This document shows positions 1-7,469 of a stretch of 37,164 nucleotides of DNA, one piece after another. Position 1 is the first letter of the stretch, and each line of letters starts with the position of its first letter. The notes under the pieces were generated by a model. That model searched no databases and was not told the DNA's origin. It saw nothing but the letters and a program-made list of their open reading frames with translations. This DNA comes from Candidatus Enterousia excrementavium (GTDB taxonomy: Bacteria > Pseudomonadota > Alphaproteobacteria > Rs-D84): positions 1-37,164 of the forward strand of contig JADINE010000032.1 in the NCBI GenBank assembly GCA_017694175.1, in the 5' to 3' direction. The position numbers and the translations under genes were made by a program.

Positions 1-67
1 CTCAGTTGATTAGAGCATCTCGTTTACACCGAGAGGGTCGGGGGTTTGAGTCCCTCAACATCCACCA
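1..67 (+). tRNA. tRNA-Val (anticodon TAC), 5' end cut off by the window
   Basis: The sequence starts in the D arm (CTCAGTTGATTAGAGC). A perfect 5-bp anticodon stem TCTCG/CGAGA encloses the loop TTTACAC, giving anticodon TAC (valine). A T arm with loop TTTGAGT and the 3' acceptor strand AACATCC-A-CCA follow, so CCA is encoded. The 5' acceptor strand (expected GGATGTT) and about ten bases lie outside the window. A GC-rich hairpin follows within ten bases. Confidence 0.93.
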
Positions 68-75
68 CAAAATAC

Positions 76-101
76 AATCGCCCAACGGGCGATTTTATTT
101 T
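76..101 (+). terminator. Hairpin downstream of tRNA-Val
   Basis: The stem AATCGCCC/GGGCGATT with a 3-nt loop is followed by a T-rich stretch (TTATTTT), which fits an intrinsic terminator for the tRNA. It is the core of a longer imperfect hairpin (about 58-115) in which CACAAAAT pairs with ATTTTGTG and the tRNA acceptor strand ACATCC pairs with GGATGT. Confidence 0.6.
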
Positions 102-303
102 GTGCATGGGGATGTGGGACGAAAACCCCCGCGGGGTGTTTGACAATGAGTCAACGAGCATTTTAATAAAATGCGAGTGCAGTACGCCTTGGCGTACGTG
201 AACGAATGCCCCGCAGCCGGCGTATCGGCGCCGTGCGAGGGAGTCCCGGGCATCCACCACAAAATTTCGTTAACGAACGCAGTGAGTTTAAGAAATTTTA
301 GTG

Positions 304-337
304 CCACACGAAGCCTCGTGCGAAGTGTGGCTTTTTT
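304..337 (+). repeat. Hairpin repeat copy 1 (terminator-like)
   Basis: CCACACGAAGCCTCGTGCGAAGTGTGG folds with CCACAC/GTGTGG at its base and is followed by a run of T. It is almost identical to the copy at 362-394, and a fragment (ACCACACGAAAGC) lies between them. Two near-identical terminator-like palindromes in tandem look like a dispersed repeat family rather than a simple terminator. Confidence 0.6.
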
Positions 338-361
338 GTTACCACACGAAAGCAAAAATTC

Positions 362-394
362 CCACACGAAGCCTTGTGCGAAGTGTGGCTTTTT
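362..394 (+). repeat. Hairpin repeat copy 2 (terminator-like)
   Basis: CCACACGAAGCCTTGTGCGAAGTGTGG plus a T run differs from copy 1 by a single C-to-T change in the 27-base core. Confidence 0.6.
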
Positions 395-500
395 CGGTAC
401 CACAACGGGCAATTGTATTTTGCCGGTAAAAAATCTTGGATTTTTATATGTGTATTTGCTATGGTTGCACTGAATAACATAACAGCAAAAGGATACCATA

Positions 501-833
501 ATGCCACAGACAAAAAAACAAGCGGTTACATCTGTTAACAACAATAAAACAATAGTTGGATGGGTTATTGGATTGGTCGTTGGGCTTATATCCCTGATTT
601 TTGTATATGGGATAATAAATGTTTCGTTCAGATCTGTGATAAAATCTGGTTGTATGGATGGCGGGGAAGTTAATGAAATGGCATGTGATTGCCTTGCGGG
701 TGTTGTGTCCGGAAAAATTTCGTTTTTTGGCAAGACGCAGTTACTTTTGTTTGGCGGCAGTCCTTTGGAATACATGGATGGAATTCCATTGGTCGAAATA
801 ATAGGATGTGGGCTGATCGGTTTTGATTTTTAA
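501..833 (+). CDS. Small single-pass membrane protein of unknown function
   Basis: This 110-residue protein is not one I recognise. Its ATG follows an AAAGGATACCATA leader with a usable AAGGA Shine-Dalgarno. A Lys/Asn-rich N-terminus (about 1-16) precedes one hydrophobic segment at about 18-40 (IVGWVIGLVVGLISLIFVYG). The remainder has three cysteines in a C-x11-C-x-C spacing (CMDGGEVNEMACDC) and then hydrophobic stretches. It lies 27 bp upstream of the OmpA-type lipoprotein on the same strand with no terminator between, so the two are probably co-transcribed, which would suggest an envelope location. The reading frame is credible because of the RBS and spacing, but the function is unknown. 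Confidence 0.6.
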   Translation: MPQTKKQAVTSVNNNKTIVGWVIGLVVGLISLIFVYGIINVSFRSVIKSGCMDGGEVNEMACDCLAGVVSGKISFFGKTQLLLFGGSPLEYMDGIPLVEIIGCGLIGFDF

Positions 834-860
834 TCGCGTTTTTATCAAAGGGGGAAAGAT

Positions 861-1508
861 ATGAAAAAATTAATTGGTTTAACAGCGGTATTGTCTGTGT
901 TATCAGCATGCACAACAATTAATCCGTACACGGGCCAGGCCCAAACATCAAAGGCCGTCTGGGGTACAGCCATCGGTGCGGCAACGGGGGCAGCAACTGG
1001 TGCGTTGGTATCTGATAACCATGGCACAGGCGCATTGGTTGGCGGTTTAGCGGGTGCTGCATTGGGTGGTGGTGTTGGGTATTACATGGACACCCAGGAA
1101 GCTGAATTACGCGCAGAATTGGCGTCAACAGGGGTAAGTGTTATTCGTGATGGTGATAACATTCGTCTGATTATGCCGGGTAATATCACATTTAAAACTG
1201 ATTCTGCGGATATTAATGCAGGATTTTATGCAACATTGAATTCTGTGGCCAAAGTTTTGAATAAATACGATAATTCCACGGTTATGGTTATGGGTTTCAC
1301 AGACAGCACAGGTTCGGCGGCATACAATCAAACATTGTCGCAAAATCGCGCAAGTGCTGTTGCTGCATATTTACAGGGCCAGGGCGTGAAATCAAACAGA
1401 TTTGAAATTTTGGCAATGGGCGCATCAAACCCGATTGCAGATAATTCAACTGCCGCGGGGCGCCAACAGAATCGCCGTGTGGAAATTAAAATTATTCCAA
1501 ACAAATAA
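861..1508 (+). CDS. OmpA-family outer-membrane lipoprotein with glycine-zipper segment (YiaD-like)
   Basis: The 215-residue protein begins with a lipoprotein signal peptide and lipobox LSAC (Cys17), so it should be lipidated. Residues about 34-77 form a Gly/Ala-rich glycine zipper (GAATGAATGALV, GALVGGLAGAALGGG) of the kind that inserts in or packs against membranes. Residues about 100-213 form the OmpA C-terminal peptidoglycan-binding domain, seen in ITFKTDSADI, GFTDSTGS, SQNRASAVAAYL and the terminal NRRVEIKI. The layout matches the YiaD-type lipoproteins that tether the outer membrane to peptidoglycan. GGGGGAAAGAT is a good Shine-Dalgarno, and a bidirectional terminator follows. A second, shorter-headed OmpA lipoprotein is encoded at 31707-32381. 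Confidence 0.88.
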   Translation: MKKLIGLTAVLSVLSACTTINPYTGQAQTSKAVWGTAIGAATGAATGALVSDNHGTGALVGGLAGAALGGGVGYYMDTQEAELRAELASTGVSVIRDGDNIRLIMPGNITFKTDSADINAGFYATLNSVAKVLNKYDNSTVMVMGFTDSTGSAAYNQTLSQNRASAVAAYLQGQGVKSNRFEILAMGASNPIADNSTAAGRQQNRRVEIKIIPNK

Positions 1509-1511
1509 AAT

Positions 1512-1536
1512 AAAACCCCGCGTTTGCGGGGTTTTT
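1512..1536. terminator. Bidirectional intrinsic terminator between convergent genes
   Basis: AAAACCCCGC-GTTT-GCGGGGTTTTTT is a strong GC stem flanked by A and T tracts. It can serve the OmpA lipoprotein on the plus strand and the lptF-to-TIM-barrel operon on the minus strand, whose last stop lies at 1544. Confidence 0.9.
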
Positions 1537-1543
1537 TATAAGA

Positions 1544-2299
1544 TTACATTTGACGTCCGTGTCCGCGCAACCAGTTCAGTGCGCCGCGCACATACGTCTC
1601 TGCGCGTCTCGCGTCAAATTGCATAGTTCCCGGTTTTCTTAATTTGAATTCTGCGTCAATCCAAGTGTTGTAAGAAAATGGAATAACGTTGGAAATTCTT
1701 GTTAATTGTTCGGCGACGTTTTCACCCGACAATCCACCCGCATATCCGTGCGCATGCCCGGAAAAACGCGGCGTTTCCCATTTCACGGGGCTGCGCCCTG
1801 TGCCGTATGATGAATCAAACAGCAATGAAAATGGCACCCCTGTGTCATACAGTCGTGATATATACGATACAACCAGCGGGTTATCATTAAATGAAAATAT
1901 GAATTCATTATCTGGATAATCAGCGATAATGGCGGCCATTTCATTTTCATTGCGCAGATTCATTCCGTTGCCGATATTCAATTGCCAGCGCGGAATTGCG
2001 GGCCTGTTGGTTGCATATTTGCGTGCAGCCAACCATTGTTTTAATTCCGGCGCGATTTTCCCATTGCAAAAATCAGTGCACCAATCGCCGCCTATATGCA
2101 TTGCCAAATTTACTTCATTTTGTATATTTTCGCGCAGTATTTGATTAAACCACTTATTACGCACAGAATTTGCGCGCATAGTGTGTTGAGAGGTAACTAT
2201 GCCAATTTCCACTTTGTCTGATAAACGCCCCAGGCTGACAAGTTCCGCTGTATAATTTTCTTCGTTTGCCCCTGAACAAGTTATATACCGTAAGTCCAT
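1544..2299 (-). CDS. Uncharacterised TIM-barrel protein resembling phosphoribosylanthranilate isomerase
   Basis: The 251-residue protein opens with RYITCSGANEE and ends with the segments GYAGGLSGENV and WIDAEFKLR. I associate this pattern with PRAI-like (alpha/beta)8 barrel proteins that are annotated without a proven reaction. Also visible are MHIGGDWC (similar to the LHGDE/LCG strand of PRAI), RWQLNIG and LLFDSSYGTG, which look like successive beta-strand ends with a phosphate-binding Gly loop. No other trp genes are nearby, so a tryptophan role should not be assumed. It starts one base from the rlmN stop codon, with AAGGAAA as Shine-Dalgarno inside rlmN, and is the last gene of the lptF-lptD-surA-rlmN operon. 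The fold call is moderate and the reaction unknown. Confidence 0.7.
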   Translation of the reverse strand: MDLRYITCSGANEENYTAELVSLGRLSDKVEIGIVTSQHTMRANSVRNKWFNQILRENIQNEVNLAMHIGGDWCTDFCNGKIAPELKQWLAARKYATNRPAIPRWQLNIGNGMNLRNENEMAAIIADYPDNEFIFSFNDNPLVVSYISRLYDTGVPFSLLFDSSYGTGRSPVKWETPRFSGHAHGYAGGLSGENVAEQLTRISNVIPFSYNTWIDAEFKLRKPGTMQFDARRAETYVRGALNWLRGHGRQM

Positions 2300-3406
2300 T
2301 TAATTTTCCTTTTTGCTATTATTCAATCGTAATTGTCCACAGGCACTCCCGATATCCTGACCGCGTTCACGACGTATACGAGTATGAATTCCGTTTTTTA
2401 TTAAAATATCCTGAAATCTGTGCACAGCATTTCCAGATGGTGCGACGAAATCGCGTTCATCAACTGTATTCCACGGGATTAAATTCACCATACAGTTTTT
2501 GCCACGTAATAATTCAGACAATTTTTCTGCATATTCGGGGGTGCAGTTTAATAATTCAGGTTCGCCATTTTCACCGGCCACAGCCAATAAAATATATTCT
2601 ATCATCAGTTGTCGATTGTGCAGACCAGAAAATTCAAACGCAGCATCCAATACATCACTTAACGGATATTTATTGTTGATAGGCATTATTTTACTGCGCA
2701 GTTCATTTGTTGGTGCATGTAACGATATTGCCAGATTAATTGGCCGTCCCCATTCTGTTAATTTTTTTATACCCGGCACAATCCCGCATGTTGACACAGT
2801 AATTTTGCGCCATCCGATACCCATATCGCTGTTTGCGCGTTCAATAAACCCGATTACATTATCTGTATTTTGCAACGGTTCGCCGGTTCCCATCACAACG
2901 ATATGCGACACGTCGCCATTATTAGCATCCCCATTTGGGTGTATTGGGCGTGGTGAAAATCTGTCGTCACGCAATTCCCATTGCGCCACCAAGATTTGAG
3001 CATAAATTTCATTTACAGTTAAATTTCGTTTAAGTCCCAATAATGTGCTTGCGCAAAATTTACAACCCATTGCGCATCCAGCCTGGGAACTTACGCAAAC
3101 ACTGTTGCCGTAACTTGTGCGCATTAAAACGCATTCAATTTGTTCCCCGTCCCCCAGGCCCAGTAAAAATTTTGTTGTTTGATTATCTGTGGATTGTAAT
3201 TTTTTAATAACCCGCACAGGCAACGTTTGCGCAACATCATCCAACTGGTTACGCAACGCCACAGGTAAATTTTTCATAGATTGAAAATCGGGTGCCCCCC
3301 GATTTAACCATTCACGAATTTGTTTGGCGCGAAATCTGGGTTGTCCCAAATTTTCGACGAATTCATTTAATTGTGCATCTGTAAAATCAAATAATATAGG
3401 TTTCAT
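2300..3406 (-). CDS. rlmN: Dual-specificity 23S rRNA/tRNA adenine-C2 methyltransferase (radical SAM)
   Basis: RlmN methylates C2 of A2503 in 23S rRNA and A37 in some tRNAs, using a radical SAM mechanism and a methylated cysteine. The 368-residue protein carries the [4Fe-4S] motif CAMGCKFC (Cys111, 115, 118). It has an upstream Cys104 in SVCVSSQAGC and a C-terminal Cys356 in GSACGQL, which correspond to the catalytic cysteine pair of the family. The GTGEPLQN and SLHAPTNELR segments are typical. Its start overlaps the surA-like stop by 4 nt (ATGA), with no clear Shine-Dalgarno, so it is probably translationally coupled. It lies in an otherwise envelope-directed operon. Confidence 0.97.
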   Translation of the reverse strand: MKPILFDFTDAQLNEFVENLGQPRFRAKQIREWLNRGAPDFQSMKNLPVALRNQLDDVAQTLPVRVIKKLQSTDNQTTKFLLGLGDGEQIECVLMRTSYGNSVCVSSQAGCAMGCKFCASTLLGLKRNLTVNEIYAQILVAQWELRDDRFSPRPIHPNGDANNGDVSHIVVMGTGEPLQNTDNVIGFIERANSDMGIGWRKITVSTCGIVPGIKKLTEWGRPINLAISLHAPTNELRSKIMPINNKYPLSDVLDAAFEFSGLHNRQLMIEYILLAVAGENGEPELLNCTPEYAEKLSELLRGKNCMVNLIPWNTVDERDFVAPSGNAVHRFQDILIKNGIHTRIRRERGQDIGSACGQLRLNNSKKEN

Positions 3407-4224
3407 AATTTATATCTGTCATCGTTTATAACAACCACAGCACGCCTGCGCAGTTGCTTTAATTGTTGGTCAGCCAGGAACATAGCCTGTTTAAATTGTG
3501 CATTTTGTTCAATTAATTCATCCAGTTTTTGATATTCTTCGGTTTTTTTGGTGCTGCACACCAGCAGTACAGATCTGTCCACCACGGGCGACCAAGTAAG
3601 CAACGGCAATGTTGCCACACGATTACGAATTTCATCCTCGAATTCATATTGCAGTGCGGTAAATTTTTGTGGTGCGCCGCCTAAATCGCGTGCCATTTGC
3701 ATTGCGTCATCGCAACTGTCGGGTTTGGTAAGTTTTGCCGCCACATCCCCAGGAATATCCACCAACCGTATGATGGTCATTTCGATTGGCAAACCCTGTT
3801 CACGTGCGATATTTGCGCGTTCATTTGCGATATCATTTTCGGTTACTTCCACTGTTGGCAAAATTGTACGCGCAACAACGATTTGCCATGCAATTTCCGC
3901 CCGCAACGCAGACAAAGCCATCGCCCGTTCAGTTGCTGACAAATCACCCAAATTCATTTTGGCCAGTTCTTTTTCAACTGTTTCATCATCTGGCACAACA
4001 TTAAAATTTTGTGCATAGGCCAACTTGACACTGTCATCAATAATGTTTTGCAATGCTACGCGTCGATTATCAGTGGACGATTGCCCCTGTTTGTTCATTA
4101 ACGAGACGCGCGCAGTAACATCCGCATCGGTCACAGGTGTCCCATTCACAGACGCCACCACAGACGCCGCATACCCCGGCATTGCCAGCAACAAAGAAAA
4201 TATTGTAACGACCAGTTTTTTCAT
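3403..4224 (-). CDS. surA: SurA-like periplasmic chaperone without a recognisable PPIase domain
   Basis: The track begins this ORF at a GTG (4230). The ATG at 4224 is better placed, with AGGGG eight bases upstream, and gives MKKLVVTIFSLLLAMPGYAA, a clear Sec signal peptide. After cleavage, VVASVNGTPVTDADV is the characteristic start of SurA_N-type chaperone domains. A helical region (about 45-130) follows, then a C-terminal part in which I see no conserved parvulin motif. SurA of model bacteria has one or two parvulin domains and is about 430 residues; this one has 273. SurA escorts unfolded outer-membrane proteins. Its place right after lptD, as in the classical lptD-surA pair, supports the call; the loss of PPIase is inferred from length and lack of motifs. 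Confidence 0.75.
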   Translation of the reverse strand: MKKLVVTIFSLLLAMPGYAASVVASVNGTPVTDADVTARVSLMNKQGQSSTDNRRVALQNIIDDSVKLAYAQNFNVVPDDETVEKELAKMNLGDLSATERAMALSALRAEIAWQIVVARTILPTVEVTENDIANERANIAREQGLPIEMTIIRLVDIPGDVAAKLTKPDSCDDAMQMARDLGGAPQKFTALQYEFEDEIRNRVATLPLLTWSPVVDRSVLLVCSTKKTEEYQKLDELIEQNAQFKQAMFLADQQLKQLRRRAVVVINDDRYKL

Positions 4225-4243
4225 TTCCACATCCCCTGCTTAA

Positions 4244-6256
4244 TCAGTATTGTTGGCCATTTATGGACATTCCAAATCTGAACTGGAATGTAGTTGTACC
4301 AACGTAATCGTATTTTACAGCATTATCACGACGATATTCCACCGACAAATAATAACACGGATGGGTATAGAATAATCCCCCACCATGGCGCTGGAATTGG
4401 CCGTCTGTCATGTTGAATATTGCATTAAAGCGCAAAGACCACCGATCAGTCAACTGGACACCAATCCCCGCCATTAATTCATTTATATCGTCATCAGTGG
4501 TATGTGCATCAATAAATTGCCGCGACCAAATATGCCCCAAATTCACAAAGTTTTTTGATGTTCCAATTATGGCGGATGTTTCCATATGGCGCAAAGACAA
4601 ATCTTCCTGGTCCAGACGGAAACGCGTTGTTAAATCAATCCATTTCATATTATCGTATTCCAGACGTCCGACATAGTCTGATGCCCCATGATGGAAACCG
4701 CTGTTTGGATCAGTGTTTGCGGGGTCTGCGAAATCATATGTTTGCCCGACAAAGATTTCGAATGTTTGTCCATCTGGATTGAATGCAGCATACCGCACAC
4801 CATAATCTGCATATGTTCCATTTTCCCATAAATCCAATCCGGCAAATCGGTTATTTGAAAACAGCGTTGCATCGGATAAAAACGTTCCGGCTGAATCATT
4901 GTTTAATGTAAATTGGTCTTCGTCTGTGCTGCGCATAACAGTTAAACGGGCGCGCGGTTCAATAACCTGGGTCCATCCATCAGATGGTCTGAATAATGGC
5001 AATCCCCATTCAACATAACCGCTGGGTAAAAATCTGTCTTTTAATCCTGAAAAATCTGCTTCGTCGATTAAATTTGTATTATGGAAATGATACACGTCAT
5101 ATCGTGCAGACAAACTGGCGGTAATTCTGTTGCCGCCCCACAGCGTCCATGGCGACACAATGCGCATATCGCCGATTAAACGCTGAGACGATGTTCCATC
5201 CCCAGAAATTCCCAAAACGTCAGCATTTAACTTCAAAAATGTTTCTTTGAACAAAGGCTCGGTTTGATACGTTGCGCGAATGTTCGGCAAAATGTTACCA
5301 GACGGTACAAATTGCATACCGGTCGAGGCACGTAATTCCTGGAATATATGTGCATCAGCAACAACATATCCACTTTGTCCGAACAATTCGATTTTCGCGC
5401 CTGAATCCAAATAGGGTTGATCGCCATAAAATCCGTATTTTTGCAGGAATGTTTTATCAGACGCGCGTTCCAAAAACACAGTTGCCCGCGCATATTCACC
5501 CAATTCGATTACGTCATTATTGAATATATACCAACGGTCATCGCCGTCCTGGTTATGTGTGTATGCACCATCAGTTCTGAATTGTGAATGATTAAGGTTT
5601 AATCTGTGTTCCAATTGGAACAATGGATTTTCTTCGGTTAAAATCGATGAAGTAAAAGTTAAATCATGCGTATCTGAAAAATTCACATACAATGGGATAT
5701 TAATTTGAGTTCCCATATTATTGGTTGAACCGAAATCAGGCATTAAAAAACCAGTTTTATGCCGAACACCTGGATCTGGCATTTCAAAGAAAGGCAACCA
5801 AAACACAGGGATATCATAAGTGCGCAACACAGGATTGTAAAAACGCAACATACGACTGTCCATATCGTGCACTATTTTTTGTGTAGTAATTTTCCAAGCG
5901 TCACCATACGCGTCACAATTATCACACGCGGTAAAACTTGCATCGTATGCAGTGGTAAGGATACCATGCCGCACTATGTTATCAGATTCCACATACACAT
6001 GATCGCCCAGCCATAATTTAATATCGTTGCCGAATAATTCGTTGCCATCCTGGGACAAATACGAATCAGTAAGTGTCATTCGTTGCCCAGTTTCGTTTAC
6101 TATTTCAGTATCCCCAATTGTTTTCAGTGTTCCTGATTTTACATCGTATTCGATTTTATCTGCGGTAATAGTTTTGGGTGTATCGATATCAACAGATGCC
6201 GCGCCCGCGGTAACAGGCGCGATACAGTAAACTAAAAATGCGTATATTTTCTTCAT
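4244..6256 (-). CDS. lptD: LPS-assembly protein LptD
   Basis: LptD is the outer-membrane beta-barrel that inserts lipopolysaccharide into the outer leaflet. The 670-residue protein has a signal peptide (MKKIYAFLVYCIAPVTAGAA), then an OstA-like beta-jellyroll (about 24-140) with the typical TADKIEYDVKSGTL start. A Cys pair, FTACDNC, matches the alphaproteobacterial LptD pattern of two close cysteines. The landmark LPFFEMPDPGVRHKTGFLMPDFG follows, and then a barrel domain with alternating aromatic strands to the C-terminus. It is somewhat shorter than the roughly 780 residues of E. coli LptD. The start overlaps the lptF/G-type gene by 4 nt, which ties it to an inner-membrane partner of the same transport machine. 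Confidence 0.95.
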   Translation of the reverse strand: MKKIYAFLVYCIAPVTAGAASVDIDTPKTITADKIEYDVKSGTLKTIGDTEIVNETGQRMTLTDSYLSQDGNELFGNDIKLWLGDHVYVESDNIVRHGILTTAYDASFTACDNCDAYGDAWKITTQKIVHDMDSRMLRFYNPVLRTYDIPVFWLPFFEMPDPGVRHKTGFLMPDFGSTNNMGTQINIPLYVNFSDTHDLTFTSSILTEENPLFQLEHRLNLNHSQFRTDGAYTHNQDGDDRWYIFNNDVIELGEYARATVFLERASDKTFLQKYGFYGDQPYLDSGAKIELFGQSGYVVADAHIFQELRASTGMQFVPSGNILPNIRATYQTEPLFKETFLKLNADVLGISGDGTSSQRLIGDMRIVSPWTLWGGNRITASLSARYDVYHFHNTNLIDEADFSGLKDRFLPSGYVEWGLPLFRPSDGWTQVIEPRARLTVMRSTDEDQFTLNNDSAGTFLSDATLFSNNRFAGLDLWENGTYADYGVRYAAFNPDGQTFEIFVGQTYDFADPANTDPNSGFHHGASDYVGRLEYDNMKWIDLTTRFRLDQEDLSLRHMETSAIIGTSKNFVNLGHIWSRQFIDAHTTDDDINELMAGIGVQLTDRWSLRFNAIFNMTDGQFQRHGGGLFYTHPCYYLSVEYRRDNAVKYDYVGTTTFQFRFGMSINGQQY

Positions 6257-7311
6257 TTTTTACACAATACAAATAATATCACACCCAGCACTGCGAAAAG
6301 CCCTGCAACCAAGCCGACAAATTCAGACAAACTTCCCACCATATTGGACACAGACATGTATAACGACATAACAATCGCCATCGCCGCAACTGCCACCGCC
6401 GGGGCAAAACTTGCGCGTCTGCGTAATAACGAAGAACGCAGCAATATTGTCGCGCACAGCGCAGCCAAAATCAAGTTCATCATTGGCCCCAGAAAACGGC
6501 TGCACAATTCGGCTAAAACCATTTTGTGCTGTTTTTCTGTATCCGAATTCAAAACATAATTGATTAATTCAGCGGTTGGAACCCGGCGTACTCGGAAAGA
6601 TGTTTCGCCTTCTTTATCGGCAACATTTAAATCCATGTCGAATGTATCAAATGTGCCGGTGGTAAGTGTATCGCCTTTGGCCTGTAACGAACCATTATTC
6701 ATTACGATTGATAATCCACGCGCCGTTGAAACCAGTTTTCCTTTTTCCGCGAATATTGTGACAGGCGCATCCTCGTCGCGCATATCAGACAGCATCACTT
6801 GACTTAAATCATGGCCAGAAACCTTGTCCACATACACAACCAGCCCATCTGTTATTTGCGTGAATGCGGATTCTTGCAATTTCATATGTGCCAATCCGTA
6901 ACGCAAATTCCATTGTGTTGAATAAAACAAAGCCTGGGTACGTGGCACGACCCATAAATTTAACACAAAATGTAAAATGGTAAGCACGCATGCCAATATC
7001 AGCGCCGGTCGTGCCAGTTGCCTTGGCGATAATCCGGACGCAGCCATAACTGTTATTTCATTGTCAGATATTAATTTATTATAAACAAAAATCACCGCAA
7101 TGAACGTAACGAACGGGATAATAATAGACATGATAAACGGCACCATAAGTACCGTAAGCCCCAAGAAACTTGTTAATTCCACCCCATAGTTCAACAAAAA
7201 TTTCATCATGGACATAATTTGCAACATCCATGCCAGTCCAGTCAGAACAAGCAACAGAATCACAAAAATCGCGACCAGCTGACGCGTAAAATATCTGTTC
7301 AGTATTTTCAT
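6253..7311 (-). CDS. lptF: LptF/LptG-family LPS export permease
   Basis: The family forms the inner-membrane part of the LptB2FG exporter that extracts LPS and passes it to LptC. I place the start at 7311 (MKILNRYFTRQL), not at the track's 7338, because a strong promoter (TTGACG-17-TATACT) lies between 7348 and 7320. The 352-residue protein has three N-terminal membrane helices (about 10-110). A periplasmic beta-jellyroll follows (about 125-250, with LVVYVDKVSG and IFAEKGKLV), then three C-terminal helices. DNEITVMAASGLSP is the conserved coupling-helix region. Only one LptF/G gene is present here, so its partner must lie elsewhere. LptF rather than LptG is my preference, not a firm assignment. 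Confidence 0.85.
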   Translation of the reverse strand: MKILNRYFTRQLVAIFVILLLVLTGLAWMLQIMSMMKFLLNYGVELTSFLGLTVLMVPFIMSIIIPFVTFIAVIFVYNKLISDNEITVMAASGLSPRQLARPALILACVLTILHFVLNLWVVPRTQALFYSTQWNLRYGLAHMKLQESAFTQITDGLVVYVDKVSGHDLSQVMLSDMRDEDAPVTIFAEKGKLVSTARGLSIVMNNGSLQAKGDTLTTGTFDTFDMDLNVADKEGETSFRVRRVPTAELINYVLNSDTEKQHKMVLAELCSRFLGPMMNLILAALCATILLRSSLLRRRASFAPAVAVAAMAIVMSLYMSVSNMVGSLSEFVGLVAGLFAVLGVILFVLCKK

Positions 7312-7319
7312 ATTTTTGC

Positions 7320-7348
7320 AGTATAAAGCCCAAAACACATACCGTCAA
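7320..7348 (-). promoter_or_regulatory. Sigma70-type promoter of the lptF-lptD operon
   Basis: On the minus strand, TTGACG (7348-7343), a 17-nt spacer and TATACT (7325-7320) form a near-consensus promoter. Only eight bases separate the -10 box from the ATG at 7311, so the predicted transcript has a leader of about 0-2 nt. Confidence 0.75.
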
Positions 7349-7375
7349 ATTATATTTGAAATTTGCAGAATTTTC

Positions 7376-7404
7376 TTGCATTTAATCGATTCGGTATACA
7401 TAAT
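7376..7404 (+). promoter_or_regulatory. Putative promoter of nusA-infB
   Basis: TTGCAT (7376-7381), a 17-nt spacer and CATAAT (7399-7404) face right, back to back with the lptF promoter. The predicted start near 7411 would give a leader of about 100 nt containing the hairpin at 7432-7453. Confidence 0.55.
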
Positions 7405-7431
7405 ACATGTGTTCTTAAAAGTTTTTTTAAG

Positions 7432-7469
7432 GGCGGGGTTGAAAAACCCCGCCTTTTGAATAAAAAGGC
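7432..7469 (+). promoter_or_regulatory. Leader hairpin of nusA, possible attenuator
   Basis: GGCGGGGTT-GAAA-AACCCCGCC followed by TTTT is a strong terminator-like hairpin located between the putative promoter and nusA. A second stem, GCCTTTT/AAAAGGC (7451-7457 with 7463-7469), shares the bases GCC with the first, so the two cannot form at once. As nusA encodes a factor that itself acts at terminators, autoregulation is plausible, but it is not shown by sequence alone. Confidence 0.5.

Larger units (their letters stand above)
68..422. repeat. Repeat and palindrome mosaic next to the tRNA; no credible gene
   Basis: The interval is bounded by near-perfect 16-bp inverted copies: CAAAATACAATCGCCC (68-83) and CAAAATACAATTGCCC on the minus strand (407-422). 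Inside are successive small palindromes: TTGAC/GTCAA (140-154), GCATTTT/AAAATGC (158-174) and GTACGCC/GGCGTAC (182-197). A hairpin AAAATTTC/GAAATTTT lies at 261-299. The tRNA 3' end CATCCACCACAAAAT (59-73) recurs at 251-265. The ORFs listed here (24-260 and 95-775 minus, 171-473 plus, 298-513 minus) cross the tRNA or the hairpins and have no recognisable domains, so I do not count them as genes. This may be a MITE-like or REP-like element or an unrecognised structured RNA. Confidence 0.5.

Noticed and set aside
104-259. A second tRNA or a tmRNA piece ending in CATCCACCA at 251-259
   Set aside because: The 17 bases before the supposed acceptor strand do not form a T arm, no cloverleaf can be drawn, and no tag reading frame or tmRNA pseudoknots are apparent. 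I treat it as a copy of the tRNA tail.
24-775. ORFs 24-260 and 95-775 (minus), 171-473 (plus) and 298-513 (minus)
   Set aside because: They read through the tRNA or across hairpin repeats, the 226-residue one also covers the antisense of the 501-833 gene, and none has a ribosome site or domain.
1544-2299. True TrpF (tryptophan biosynthesis)
   Set aside because: Only general barrel motifs agree, and there is no trp context; naming it trpF would go beyond the evidence.
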